From Posidonia oceanica (taxonomy: Eukaryota; Streptophyta; Magnoliopsida; Alismatales; Posidoniaceae), in NCBI GenBank assembly GCA_037176725.1, contig JAZBRS010000020.1:57998001-58062000 (forward strand): 64,000 nt of DNA. Direction: 5' to 3'. The notes under the pieces are model-generated. The model did no database searches, was not told where the DNA came from, and saw nothing but the letters and a program-made list of their open reading frames with translations. A program made the position numbers and the translations under genes. Below are positions 32,600 through 44,545 of the stretch, in pieces; positions within the stretch are counted from its first letter, which is position 1, and every line of letters starts with the position of its first letter.

Positions 32600-32714
32600 G
32601 TAAGACGCAATACTGACACGTGTCTTACATAAGACGTATAGAAACACAGCGTCTTATGTAAGACACAGAGAAACTCAGCGTCTTACGTAAGATGCAGAAG
32701 CTCTAGCGTCCTAC
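32600..32714. repeat. Four tandem 28-29 bp hairpin units
   Basis: Units at 32600-32628, 32629-32657, 32658-32686 and 32687-32714, without spacers. Each has RTAAGAYGC-like and GCGTCYTAY-like arms and a different loop. This is the longest run in the window. Confidence 0.88.
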
Positions 32715-32836
32715 AGTCTACAATGTGTTTTGGGGTGTTCTAGGTTGGGTTAAGGTTTAGTGGGGTCTGCCACAACCAAGCACATTCTTTGGGGAGAAAA
32801 CCGCCGACGAATGACTACAAAATGAAGGTGTCTACA

Positions 32837-33355
32837 ATCTCGCTCTTGTAATTTGCACTGTATTCAGCAGGATTCTCTGATCTGCTCTGGGTCTCAAACA
32901 TTTGGCCATAGGGGATGAGATGGCATTGCTTGGGTAAACGCTGCCTGAGACTCTAATGCTTGGCATCCTCTCAGAGCTGCTTACTGTCCAAAGCCAGATT
33001 TTTTGGATTTTACAAAATTTTATTGGTTTTTTGCATTTTAAAGAAGCAAGCATGTTTTTTTGGGCTTTTGTGGGTTTTGCAGTTTTTATGGATTTTTTCT
33101 TTTTTAGAAAACATAAAGTTGAAAACCAACAAAAGGGAAGAACATGTTTTTGTTGTTTTGGTCATATTTAATTTTTTGGTTTTTGTATTTTTGTGGGGAT
33201 GTAGGAAATGAGCATGCAATAAATGTAAAAGCATGTTCTTGGTTTCTTGGAGGATTTTATATTTTTTATGGGTTTTGATTGAAGCGAGAAAACGCAAAAA
33301 CAAACAAAAACTGAAAACGAAAGACAAAGCAAGCAATAGGGAAGGTGGGAGGGAC
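32837..33355 (-). other. Non-coding segment between decayed gag and LTR
   Basis: AT-rich on the minus strand, with runs of AAAAAC and AAAATCC. It begins on the minus strand at a perfect splice-donor match (CTAACAG/GTAAGTCC at 33355) and ends at the LTR start at 32836. It may be 3' UTR joined to gag by deletion. No polypurine tract is obvious. Confidence 0.35.
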
Positions 33356-35894
33356 TTACCTGTTAGTAACATCGGGATGGAGGTGCTGGATCCGCTCCAG
33401 CGTTGATGATGTTGCTGGTGCTGCAGAAGTTGCTGAAGCCTTTGGTGGGCCTGCTGTGGTGGCTAGTGATGCCATGGAGACTACTGATGGTGATTCTGGG
33501 AGCGCTGGGGATACTGGGGCCGATGGAACTGCTGACAACATTGCTGATGGTCCTGTAGCATCCTCGGAGCCTGTAGGCTCAGGCAAGGAAGGGTCGGCTA
33601 CACTAAGGTGTGCCGGTGCAGGTGCAGGTGTTTGTGTTGCCTCCTGCGCAACGATGCTGACGACCTTTCGGTCAATCAGGTTCTGAATAGCGTCCCGTAA
33701 GGTGACGTAGTTATCAGTCAAGTGCCCCGTGGGTCCATGAAAACTGCAGAACTGGTTCGTGTCGTGCCACCGTGGAGGTGGGTTCGGTGGCTAACGAACA
33801 GTCGGGAGCCTCAGAAGTGACTCGACCTGGGGAAAGATGACACTCAATGGCTCAGCAAGAGGAGTATAACCGCATTCAGCGCGACGAGGTCGTCTTTGCC
33901 CTGGTTGTAGTGCTTGCCGAGCTTGTGTGACATGATGCACCAGTTCGACGGTAGTGGCGATTTGTGAAGTGTGTGAAGGACTAAGTGCGTAAGCTAACTG
34001 AGTAGGGCCTGGTTGGCTCGTTGTATTGACAAGCTTTGTAGGAGATTTGATGTATGCAACGGCTTGTTGATTGGGGTTGCTGGTGACAGAGTCATTGTGG
34101 CTGTTGCTAATGCGGCGATTGTTGCTTCTAGGGTTGGCCTACCCAGCCAATGCGGTGAGTGCGAGGAAGTTCCCACTTTGCAGTGAGCTTTCCACGTGGG
34201 CACCAACTATAATCAGTGATGCAAAGCTAGTGATGGGCTGAATTCAGAGTAGAGCCCCAGTTGCTGGCTGCGCCCCCATGATAATCATCTCGATAGACTC
34301 CTCATCGGAGGGTCTATCCCTGACTTGGGCGGCTAGGGAATGCCAGCGATCGACATACTCCTTGAATGGCTCATGGGGCCTCTGCAGGATTGTGACAAGA
34401 TCCTTGTGCTTGGGGATCAAGTCGATGTTAATGGAGTACTGCTCGAGGAACGCCTGGCTGAGGTCATCCAAGGTCTTAATCGAGGCCATGTCTAGGGAGG
34501 TGAACCACTTTAGAGCAGGTCTGGTAAGACTCTTCTGGAACAGGCAGATCAAAAGCCTCTCGACAGCCTAAAGCTGAGCGAGGTCTCCACAGTATGCCCT
34601 CAGATGTGAGATTAGGCAGCCTCTACTGTTATACTTCTCAAAATCTGGGATGTGGAAGTTCGGAGGGAGTGTTGCCTCTAGGAAGTAGTAGAGGTCCTAG
34701 AATTGGTAGGACTCGTGGTCCCCACCTTGCACTTGACAAAGTGCTCTCTCCAGATCACCCTTCTTAGCAAGGATGGTGTCTAAGGTCGCTGCTGATGAGA
34801 CTGGTGCAGCTGAGGAGGTGCCGCGTACGCTGTATGGGTCGCACCTAGGTGCTTCTCCAAACCCACCATCACGCCACCTGGTGTCGAGGCGTGAGGACCA
34901 GCGTACCCGTGCAAAGGTGATGAGTGTAGTGGCATGCATGCTGGGATCTGTATCTGCTGATGCATGGTAGACGGATAGGTTAGATGCTGTGCTATGTAAG
35001 GTGTACTGTGTGGAAGCAGTAGCTATTGCACTAGGACGGTCCCAGGCAATGGGCTCAAGGGGTGCTGTGCTCTTACCAACCTAGGGGAGTGGCCATCAGG
35101 TGATGGAGTAGCATGCTGTGCAAAGTGCTGTGTAAATACAAGAGGGAGAGATGGCGCCCCCATCGTCGAAGCTGAGAAGAGCTGGGGTGATGGTAAGGGC
35201 GGAAGTGCAGTGAGGTGAGCCTGTAGAGATAAAGTGGGTTGCACCAGAACCTCAAGGGTCGAAAGAAATGGGACAATCGAAGTAGGATCGACGGAAAAGA
35301 CCATGCCTCGCAGCCTCTACGCTAGAGCCATCAGATGCTACGCTTAAAGGACTCGTCGACAGGCAAGTCGGAAGGCAAAAGGATGACTGCCAAAGGGGGC
35401 ACGAAAGCAGAAGAGCCAAAAGGGAGAGGCCCTATAGCAGAGGCAGCCGCAAATGACTGGATTCCTGAAGCAGGAAGGCCTAGGGAAGGGAAGACAGGCG
35501 ACACACCTGGAACTCAAGTGGCGGTCATTGTGATAGATTTGGTAACGGGCTCTAGACCAGCCTAGGTCTGCCATTGTACCAGAGTGAGAGGAAAGGAATT
35601 CCCTTGCGCCTGATACTGGCACATAAGAGGGGACAAAGGGATGACAAAGGTCAAAGTGAGAGAAGGAGGGACCGAAATCGGGATCTCCTCTGATGCAGCA
35701 GAAGAAAGAGGCTTGCTGGTTTTTTGGGCAATGGCTGACTGCGAGTGGGTACGGATAGGGCTGCGGTTGAGAGTAGAAACACGAGACCTAAGACGAGCTA
35801 TTTTCGGAGGCGACAGATAGCTCGAGGATAGGAAGGAGGACCATGGGAAGCTGCCCATGACAAGGACGCTCGAGCTCTTGGCTGAGGACCTCAC
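33356..35894 (-). pseudogene. Decayed Tat-type gag
   Basis: Homologous to the giant's gag throughout but split among frames. The N-terminus (RSPIRTHSQSAIAQ at about 35690-35780) matches the giant's RSPILTRSRSAMAQ. The capsid core is open at 34244-34552 (LFQKSLTRPALKWFTSLDM, RDRPSDEESIEM). The zinc-knuckle region near 33720-33770 reads CSFHGPTGHLTDNY, with the last Cys changed to Tyr. Coding ends at 33356; protease and pol are absent. On its right it connects to leader, primer site and LTR in the correct order for a minus-strand element. Confidence 0.8.
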
Positions 35895-36757
35895 ACCTAC
35901 CTATGGACTGGCAAAAACAACAACAGGTGTCAGAACATGGACACAATGCAGGTTATTATGGTGGCATGAATGGCACACATGCGAATGAATGTCCTAACAT
36001 GTGCTCTTTCACCATCTATGTATGTCCTTAGTAGGCTGTCTACTCTGGAATCACTCAGGGGTATGGGTCATTGATTTAGGATAGAAAGTAGGTCCCCGTG
36101 TAAATCCTGGCCAAAGCCCAGGCAGTAAACAAGTGGTGCGTCCGGAGCCTCGACCCTGCCAAAGCATGGACTGTATCCTCTACTAATACCAACACAACCC
36201 TGGACAAGGGGGGATAGACCGACAACTCGTCCAACGCCAAAGCCATAGAACGAGAAACTGGGGGTCCTTCTTTGACTGAGTGTGTGGACTCAAGAGATGA
36301 GTATATGCATGCTTCTATATGCTTATTCATGCAAATATGCTTTGTTTTTTTTACTTGCACTTTATTAAGCCAATGGGGGAGGCTGCAGATTTGGCTCTAG
36401 TTGTGTCTAGATGTTGTTGTTTTGCTTTTTTGGTAGCTTTTAGATTAAGCCAGAGGGGAGGCAAGCATATCTCTAATTTTCCTAGGCATGGCAAATGCGA
36501 AAAGGGGAAAGAGACATGAAGTCATGGCATGCAAGCAATCATACATCAAGCAAAAGGCATGAGCATGGCCTGTGCAAGTGTGGTTGCATAGTATATGTGT
36601 GCGAAATAAACATCTGCCATAGAAAAGGCATGCAATATAGCATTAAGCAAGATATAAACGCATGGATAAGCACAATAAGGCAAGCAAAGGCAAGGCAAGC
36701 ACAAACAATAAACCATGCAAGTGAGAAAAAGCCAAAACAAAAGCCAGAGTCTAGCAT

Positions 36758-36775
36758 TCCCCAGCGGAGTCACCA
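36758..36775 (-). promoter_or_regulatory. Primer binding site, copy 1
   Basis: TGGTGACTCCGCTGGGGA, one base different from the giant's site, five bases from the LTR end at 36781. Confidence 0.75.
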
Positions 36776-36780
36776 GTTCC

Positions 36781-38029
36781 CGTGACCACGCCGGTGACGT
36801 GGGTCGGCACGCGCAACTGGAGAGAGCCACGCACGCAAATCTGATAAGGTCTCGGCGAATGGTGCATCTGAGGATAACTCGACTCGAAAACACCGAATGC
36901 GAAGAAAACAAAAGATAAGACAATGGAGTCGCCATCTAGTCTATTGGAATCGGAAGACCAGGAAAATCGAATGCAAAACACGATTTGCATTGCAATATTG
37001 AAAACAAAGTGATCCGTGCCAATGGATGAGACACATTGGTCATTACGGCGTAAAGAAAGGGTAAGGACTCTTGTTACGCATGGGGAAGGTGTTAGGCAAC
37101 CCCATGCACCCGACAAGTCGTTCTTTCTAGGCTTAATCGCTCACTTGTATGGCTAATGTAAGCAATGAATGCCGATAAATGTATGACTCAAGGGCAATAT
37201 GAGATTCCTTGCAAATATGAATGTGTGCTCCTAATGTATGCCTAGATGCCATGATGTTAGATGCAAAATGCCATGCAAATGTTTGTAAAACATGCGATCA
37301 GAAGAAAATCAGAAGCTATAAGTCTGAAGAGAAGCAACAAAGCAAACAATCATGTGCTCTATTTGCACTGTTCTTGATCTATGCAAAAACAGAGGGCAAC
37401 CACGGTGGCTACAAGCGGTACATAGCTGTGGTAACTACACACGTGCCAGTGTTCTGCTTCTAGACAGTAAACATTCCTTACACGAATTGCATAACGAAAG
37501 CGATTCAAATCAGTTAAGCAATCATCAACAAAGCAAGAAGGAACACTCACGAACAAAACAATGTGATAAAACAATATCAGGGATTCACGTCGCCAGAGTT
37601 CTATGGGTCCGACGGACATGGAGAAGGTCGGGAACCTCTAGGACTCTCTCACGGCTTACTACAGACGGAGAGGAAGAGAGTGAGAAGAGATAATGCAATG
37701 CCGATGCAAAATAAATCAAGTGTGATTCCTCCCCGTCCTCGTTGGGTCACGCCAGAGTTCTCGGGCCCGTTCGGCCATGGGTGAGGCCATGACCATGAGA
37801 AACTCCTCTGTAGTGTCTTGGAGGATGAAGGGGAGGAGGAAACCAAACAATGCAAGAAAAACTAAAAGCAACTTGTCGAGATGGGTTGAGCCTCGTGTTC
37901 AACGGCCGACGGTCTCATGTGGGTGGTGAACCCATTGCCAGATAAGACAGAGAATGCAAGTTGAGAAGAAAAATAGACAAAACATAGATAATTCCACATC
38001 AAGGAAGCAAACCACAGCAAGCGGAAAGG
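36781..38029 (-). repeat. Partial Tat-type LTR (3' portion)
   Basis: Carries the conserved stem-loop (37078-37107) and the U5-like end with the AATAGACTAG..GGCGACTCC string shared with the giant's LTR. The 5' portion is missing. Confidence 0.75.
37078..37107 (-). other. Conserved LTR stem-loop (minus element, copy 1)
   Basis: GCATGGGG pairs perfectly with CCCCATGC around the invariant CCTAACACC; the stem sequence differs from the giant's but pairing is kept. Confidence 0.65.
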
Positions 38030-39074
38030 ACCTATGACGAGCTATTGTTGGAGGTGACAAATAGCTCAAGGACAGGAAGGAGGACCACAGGAAGTTGCCC
38101 GTGACAGGGACGCTCGAGCTCCTAGCTGAGGACCTCACACCTACCTATGGACAGGCAAAAACAACAACAAGTGTCAGAACATGGACACAATGCTGGTTGT
38201 TATGGTGGCATGAATGGCACACTTGCGAATGAATGTCCTAACATGAGCTCTTTCACCATCTATGTATGTCCTAAGTTGGCTGTCTACTTTGGACTCGCTC
38301 AGGGGTATGGATTATTGACTCAAGATAGAAAGTAGGTCCCCATCTAAATCCTAGCCAAAGCTCAGGTAGTGAACGGGTGGTGCGTTCAGAGCCTTGACCC
38401 AGCCAAAGCATGGATTATACCCTCTACTAACACCGACACGACCCCAGACAAGGGGGATAGACCGACAACTCGTTCCATGCCAAATCCATAGAATGAGAAA
38501 CTGGGACTGTCTTTCTCAGACTGAGTGGGTGGACTCAAGCAATGAGAAGATGCATGCTTCTATATGATCATTCATGCAAATATGCTTTGTTTTTTTTACT
38601 TGCATTTTATTAAGCCAGTGGGGGAAGCTGTAGATTTGGCTCTAGTTGTGTCTAGATGTTGTTGTTTTGGTTTTTTGGTAGCTTTTAGATTAAGCCAGAG
38701 GGGAGGCAAGCTTATCTCTAATTTTCCTAGGCATGGAAAATGCGAAAAAGGGAAAGAGACATGAAGTCATGGCATGCAAGCAATCATACATCAAGCAAAA
38801 GGTATGAGCATGGCATGTGCAAGTGTTGTGTCAACATGACGGTGAAGATAGAAAACATCCATCACATCAAAAGGTATGTGGCTTAGCATGTGCAAGTGTG
38901 GTGGCATAGTATATGTGTGCAAAATAAACATCGCCATAGAAAAGGCATGCAATATAGCATTAAGCAAGATATAAAGGCATGGATAAGCATAATATGGCAA
39001 GCATAGGCCAGGCAAGCACAAACAATAAACCATGAAAGTGAGAAAAAGCCAAAACAAAAGCCAGAGTCTAACAA

Positions 39075-39092
39075 TCTCCAGTGGAGTCACCA
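39075..39092 (-). promoter_or_regulatory. Primer binding site, copy 2
   Basis: TGGTGACTCCACTGGAGA, a decayed version of the site at 36758, five bases from the LTR. Confidence 0.7.
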
Positions 39093-39097
39093 GTTCC

Positions 39098-41293
39098 TAT
39101 GAACATGCCGACAACGTGGGTCGGCACGCACGACCGGAGAAGCCACGTGCTCGAATCCAATAAGGTCACGGTGAATGGTGCATCCGAGGAGAACTCGACT
39201 CGAAACACCGAATGCGAAGAAAACCAAAGATAAAATAATGGAGTCGCCACCTAGTCTATTGGAATCCGAAGATGACGAAAATCGAATGCAAAACACGATA
39301 TGCAATGCAATATTGAAAACAAAGTGATCTGTGCCAATGGATGAGACACATTGGTCATTACGGCCCAATGAAAGGGTAAGGACTCCTGTTATGCATGGGA
39401 AAGGTGTTAGGCAACCCCATGTGCCTGACGAGTCGGTCTTTCTAGGCTTAATCACTCACATGTGTGGCTAATGTAGGCAATGAATGTCGTTAAATATATG
39501 CCTCAAGGGCAATATGAGATGCCTTGCAAATATGAATGCATGCTCTTAGTGTATGCCTAGATGCCATGATGTTAGATTCAAAATGCCATGCAAATGTATG
39601 TAAAGCATGCGATCAGATGCAAATCAGAAGCAATAAGTCCAAAGAGAAGTAACTAAGCAAACAATCATGTGCTCTGTTTGCATTGTTATGGATCTTTGCA
39701 AAAAGCAGAGGCAACTATGGTGGCTACAAGCGGTACATAGCCATGGTAGCTACACACGTGCCAGTGTTCTGCTTCCAGACAGTAAACATTCCTCACACGA
39801 ATTGCATAACGAAAGTGATTCAAATTAGTTGAGCAATCATCGACAAAGCAAGAAGGAATACTCACGAACAAACCAATGCGATAAAACAATATCGGGGATG
39901 CACGTCTCATCTTCCCACCTCCGTTTACACGTCGCCGGAGTTCTATGGGTCCGACAACCATGGAGAAGGCCAGGAACCTCTGGGATTCTGTCGTGGCTTA
40001 CGGTAGATGGAGACGAAGTGAGAGAGAAGAGATAATGCAATGCCGAAGCAAAATAAATCAAGTCTGATTCCTCCCCGTCCTCATTAGGTCACGTTGGAGT
40101 TCTCGGGCCTGTTCGGCCATGGGTGAGGCCGTAAGCACGAGAAACTCCTCTAGAGCCTCTTGGAGGATGAAGGGGAGGATGAAACCAAACAATGCAAGTA
40201 AAACTAAAAGCAACCTGTCCAGATGGGTTGAGCCTCGCGTTCAACGGCTGACGGCCTCATGCGGGTGGTGAACCCATCGCCGGACAAGACAGAGAATGCA
40301 AGTCGAGTAGAAAAACAGACAAAACACAGATGATTCCTTGTCTAGGAAGCAAAGCACAACAAAAGGAAAGGATAGCTAGACTAAGGGAGTGGGTGCTTGG
40401 ATGTCTCTCCCAACGTCGGCGATTCGCTCCGGGTTGTTGCTGCTTGGGCGGCGACGGAGGAAGCAATGAAGGCTTGGCTAGTGGTCAGGGGACGGTTGGA
40501 GGTGCTTAATCTCCCTCTCACTGGCTCAAGGAAGGCTTGGGTGGAGGAGGTGAAGGCTGTGCTCTCGGTGTTCTCTCGATGGTAGGGTGTTAGGCTAGTG
40601 CAGTGGTTTGCTATGGTCAGCAGTGCTAGCGGATGCAAGGGAATGCAACTAGAGAGTCGTGGGAGCAACCAGATGCAAGGGAGGCAAGAGTCTAGGAGCA
40701 AGAGAGGTTAGCCAGCCAAGAGAGGCTTCTCGTGGGAGAAGAAGGCTAGTTTTATAGAATCTGAAATGCATGAAGGCCGTTGATGCATAACAGAATTTGA
40801 AGTGGTTGGTTGGGATTAAATGAAGAGGATTGGATGGGGATTTGGATTGGGATGAGGGGTACGATGGTCTTGGCACACCTAGGTACATGCTTAGATCCAT
40901 GCGAGCCAATGAGAAGCAGGGAATCAGTGATCCAAAGGCAAATGGACCAATCGACCCTTTGGCTGCTGCTACTGACACAGGGCATCTGCAGTAGTTATCC
41001 GCAGTACTCACCAACGATGCCTAACAACAGTGGTCACTAGTGGTGGTTAGCCGCAGGACACCTGTTGCAGGGCCTGTTGCATGATTTTTTGGCCTGTTTC
41101 CATGAGTGCTTAGACCACAATGGGCTCTAGGCTTGTGGTTCTGGATAGATTTATGGTCTTGGGTTAGGTTCGGGATATTGGGTTGATTTATGAGAAGGTG
41201 GTTGGGTCTTCCACGTCGCAATTGGAGCAAGCTCTTCCAAAGGAGTTCGTAGAGAAGTTCGCTGACAAATGGCCTCAAATCGGGGTGTCTACA
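39098..41293 (-). repeat. Complete Tat-type LTR, 2.2 kb
   Basis: On the minus strand it starts TGTAGACACCCC at 41293 and ends TTCATA at 39098. It is the same family as the solo LTR at 54579-56922, collinear from end to end. TATA box TATAAAAC at 40749-40757, stem-loop at 39394-39421. It lies directly against the LINE endonuclease frame at 41294; a predicted CCATC duplication cannot be confirmed because the other end of the element is lost. Confidence 0.85.
39394..39421 (-). other. Conserved LTR stem-loop (minus element, copy 2)
   Basis: CATGGG/CCCATG pairing around CCTAACACC. Confidence 0.6.
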
Positions 41294-42200
41294 GATGGTC
41301 TCGTAAATATCACCAAATGCAGATTTATTCCAACATCTGAGATCTTCTTTGAGCCTCTTAGTCTTGAGGAACCACCTGAATGACATGTCCCCCTCATCCA
41401 CTACTGCTTTATCCCATGAGCTCTTCCTCTTAATAGTTTGCATGCACGTCTCATCTTCTAACCACACATCGAGAAATTTAAACGGTTGAGGTCTAGAGTC
41501 CACTGGCTTAGCAATATTAAGCAAGAGTGAAGCATGATTCGAGTTGACACGAGCCAGATGAGTAACTGTGACATGGAAATCTTGACAAGTGGCATTCAGC
41601 AAACACCTATCAAGTCTAGCCAAAATTCTGGAATCACCATGTTGATTGTTGCACCAAGTAAAGGGGAATCCACAAACCCGACATCCACAAGACCACACGC
41701 TGACAAGCACTCCAAGAAATCTTCTATATATAACTGACTGGGGAACGTACCACCCTTCTTTTCAGAAGAAGATAACACAGAATTAAAATCACCAACCACA
41801 CACCAAGGAACTCCAACTCACATCTAAGATAACGACCCCAGGTGTTCCCAAAGTCTTTGCCGTTCACCACCCTCACAACTAGCATACACCAACGTAACTG
41901 GAACTCTACTCCTAATGACACTGTCAAAAATAGACACAGTAAGAGCTGAGAACCCACCTGCAACACTTCCAGTTGTATCGACACCATGCTGAAAACCCAT
42001 ATCTTGGCCAACTCAACATCAATAGCAACGAACTGATCGAAACCCAAGCGTTCCTTAATATCCTCACCTCTATCCATAGCAACAAAATGCTCAAGAACAA
42101 CCATCAACACTGGACAATGGGTTTTCACTAGGATCTTCATCCTCTTGATGGTGGGACGATTCCCATCGCCACTAGCATTCCATACCACACTCTTCATCAG
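41294..42200 (-). pseudogene. LINE endonuclease (APE type), truncated
   Basis: Three frames together cover an L1-type endonuclease: KILVKTHCPVLMVVLEHF near 42140, then GDFNSVLSSSEKKGG (41750-41800), then FPFTWCNNQHGDSRILARLDR and NSNHASLLLN (41500-41650). GDFN, FTW..N, RLDR and the S/N-x-HA/P motif are family landmarks. Frameshifts break it. It ends at 41294, where an LTR begins (after FGDIYETI), so the reverse transcriptase is missing. Confidence 0.8.
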
Positions 42201-43035
42201 AAAGAATTTGAAAGGCATTGTGAAGGCCACTAGAAAAAGATTGGCTGCGAGTAACCGGCTCCTTCCTATAGTCTTTAGCATTACTGATCGCTGAAGCACA
42301 CGACTCATTAGCATATCCACTATGCAAGATAGACACCTTCTTCCTAGGACGACTTGGACTCCGTATATTAGGAATAACCAAATCCTCATTGCCCAGAGAC
42401 CCATCCTTCCCAACAGCGAGCACAACAGTACTCTCCAAAACCAACGCAACACTGTCAAGGCTTCTAGATTGATCAACACCTTTCTTCTTCAACCCTGAGC
42501 TCACATGCATAGTATCAGAACCATTCTTCTCATTACTATCTGCATCTTGAGACGTATCCGCTATCCTCTCTTCATCCTGTCCAAACCCCTCACCCTCTTC
42601 TTGGAAAACCTTAGCCAACATATCACGTATCTCCGGATCATCATCCCATAGAAAGTCTGGTTTGTCTACAATGACAAGGTCCTTCTTAAGAGTTTGCAAG
42701 ACCTTAGATATAGGAATATTCGCATGATCTTGAATTGAATGAACGTCCTTGAGCTCCAAGATCTTCCCTGTAGGTTGCCACCATTTCTTGGACTTCCTAC
42801 TGCCCATCTTGTCCCACTTATGCTTTGAATCTTTGGAAGAACCCAAAACCTGAACATCCTTGCCAACCACCTTGTTTTCAGGATTTCTCCCACAAGAACT
42901 GAATATATGACCTTGCTTTCTACATCCCATGCAAAACAAAGGTCTATTCTCCGTAACTATGGGCTGAAAGCCAACAGTTGCCTCCATTCCCACATAGATC
43001 TCCAACGGAAATGTTTTAGATAAGTTCATCTCCAA
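42172..43035 (-). pseudogene. LINE ORF1 C-terminal part with zinc knuckle
   Basis: 288-codon frame. A CMGCRKQGHIFSSC zinc knuckle (C-x2-C-x4-H-x4-C) at about residues 35-48 follows EIYVGMEATVGFQPIVTENRPLFC. The rest is a charged, low-complexity linker. This is the RNA-binding ORF1 protein of plant L1 elements. It is frame-disconnected from the DUF4283 part upstream. Confidence 0.82.
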
Positions 43036-43960
43036 GCAAACCTAGCACAAGTTGTCATGGATTGTGAGGTAGTAGGAGAAGCATCCACAGCAAGGAATCG
43101 AAGATCTTAGACACAGAATGAATGAAACCAGGTTTATAATAACACTGAGGCAAAAAGGGAAGAGCAACCTACACCGGTGCAATGTCGCTTTCCATTCCTG
43201 GCCGGAACCATGGCGACCACCGGAATACCTTCAAGGTTTGACCTTTCATCATCCATTTTTCTCTAGTGTAAACCTTAAGGAAATCCGGTTCAACAAGAAA
43301 ACGAACTATATGATGCCTTCTGTCCACCACCGATATAGCCATAGCGCCCTTAACACCCCAATTCGTTAAACATCTTTGGACCTCCACAGTAGGAAGATGC
43401 AAGGAATAGAATTTGAAGATTAGAGCATACCTGTATGGTAAAGAGATCGGAGCAATCTCCACATTAGAAAGAATTATCGCAGGCCTTCCAAACTTTATAG
43501 TTGGTTAATGGAAACGGATATCATCTCGTAGTCCCTTATCACGTAAAGAAACCACGTCCAAGCGCCTTCCAGAACCTTCTAATACCTGCACATAGGATCG
43601 ACCTTCCGACTGATCTCCCCTTGGTTCAACCGGCAGAGAAGCTATAAACAACGTTGCAAAAGAGAAGAACCCAACACCGAGACCCAGTTGCAGCACAATA
43701 ACCAAATAAAGAAAGAAAGGTCGGAACCCTAGCCTATTAAGAAGTCGACCAAGGACCAAAAGAAAGAAATAAGATTTGCTTCCCAAAGAAAACCAAGAAA
43801 AATCTGCACTGGAACCCATCAAGAATCTCCGTCGGTCCATTGGAACCCTAAGACGAAGGTTGAAGAAACCTTCCCAATGGAAAAAGCCTGAGCCTCCCTG
43901 CTGGGGCCCACCGAACCCAGCATTAGAGGAGAGAAACTGCTAACAAGCACCGGACGAGAG
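43036..43960 (-). pseudogene. LINE ORF1 N-terminal part (DUF4283) and 5' UTR
   Basis: 43169-43462 encodes SLPYRYALIFKF..VQRCLTNWGVKGAMAISVVDRRHHIVRF and VFRWSPWFRPGMESDIAPV, typical of DUF4283. The frame around 43505-43840 gives an upstream RGDQSEGRSYVQVL-like N-terminus. Frameshifts separate these parts. The element's 5' end is probably near 43960. Confidence 0.75.
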
Positions 43961-44380
43961 CCTACCTTCAAAAGAGCCTGCTGTCGAATAAACGGAACCC
44001 ACTAGCCACTAGAAACACCAACACCCAAAAAAATAAATAACATTTCGAGTTTTCTCTTAATGAATTGCTTGGCCCCAAGGAACTATTTTGATTGAGTCTA
44101 CTCTTAGGCTATACAAATAACTAATCATGTCCCTAACATCTCTATTGTGAAGGCTTGAAGAAGGTATTTGTGTTGTCATTCTTGTTCACAAAGATTGTTC
44201 CTCTCTCCCTCTATCTTTTGTAAAAGTGAATTTGAACCCCAAGGTTAGAATTCTTCTCTCCCCCCCCCCCCTCCCCCCCCCCTCTTCTTGGTTTTTTGTG
44301 GTTTGATTGTTACTGCCAAAGACACCTAATCTTGGGTGGACGAAGCTCTACCTTTATGGGAATGAGATCGAGTGCTCTTG
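43961..44380. other. Unassigned sequence with a poly-C tract
   Basis: No gene or element recognised. 44259-44282 is nearly pure C and is a likely sequencing or assembly weak point. Confidence 0.4.
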
Positions 44381-44403
44381 AACTACTAGAAATTCTATAT
44401 TTT

Positions 44404-44545
44404 GCGAGGACTTAGTGAGAAAAAGTCCTCGCTAACTTTTAACGAGAACAAATAGCGAGGACATGTCCTCGTAATATTATGATAAGGATTTAACGAGGAA
44501 ATATCGTCGTTATGTCCTCGCTATATAGCATTAGTAGAATTTTTT
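44404..44545. repeat. CACTA subterminal inverted repeats
   Basis: GCGAGGACTT..AAGTCCTCGC (44404-44432, 10-bp stem), then GCGAGGACATGTCCTCG near 44454 and further CGAGGA/TCCTCG copies. Such motifs are the usual transposase or TNPA binding sites. Confidence 0.7.

Larger units (their letters stand above)
31290..32836 (-). mobile_element. Truncated Tat-type LTR
   Basis: On the minus strand it starts TGTAGACACC at 32836, has a TATA box at 32370-32376, a GC-rich segment (about 32330-31900) and then sequence shared with the LTRs at 37890/40222 (near 31730) and 60525 (GGATTGCTCCACCC near 31553). It lacks the conserved stem-loop and U5 end: sequence stops at the junction with the plus-strand gag near 31270-31330. 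It carries six hairpin units. The 246-codon plus-strand ORF across it is antisense to the LTR and not a gene. Confidence 0.65.
35786..38029 (-). repeat. Leader-LTR unit, copy 1
   Basis: Contains leader (35895-36757), primer site (36758-36775) and the 3' part of an LTR (36781-38029). It is repeated in the same orientation as copy 2 at 38030-40371, with about 10 percent divergence by eye. The 5' part of this LTR is missing; it is replaced at 38030 by the leader of copy 2. Confidence 0.8.
38030..40371 (-). repeat. Leader-LTR unit, copy 2
   Basis: Second copy of the unit at 35786-38029, with an extra internal duplication of about 75 bp near 38810-38890. On the minus strand it runs from LTR through primer site to leader, then joins the partial LTR of copy 1 at a short GGA/ACCTA junction. 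Confidence 0.8.

Noticed and set aside
35786..40371. Tandem duplication as a pure assembly error
   Set aside because: The two copies differ throughout by many substitutions and an internal 75-bp duplication, which a collapsed or repeated contig would not show.
44259..44282. Poly-C tract as a functional element
   Set aside because: Isolated homopolymer without context; more likely a slippage-prone site or sequencing artefact.
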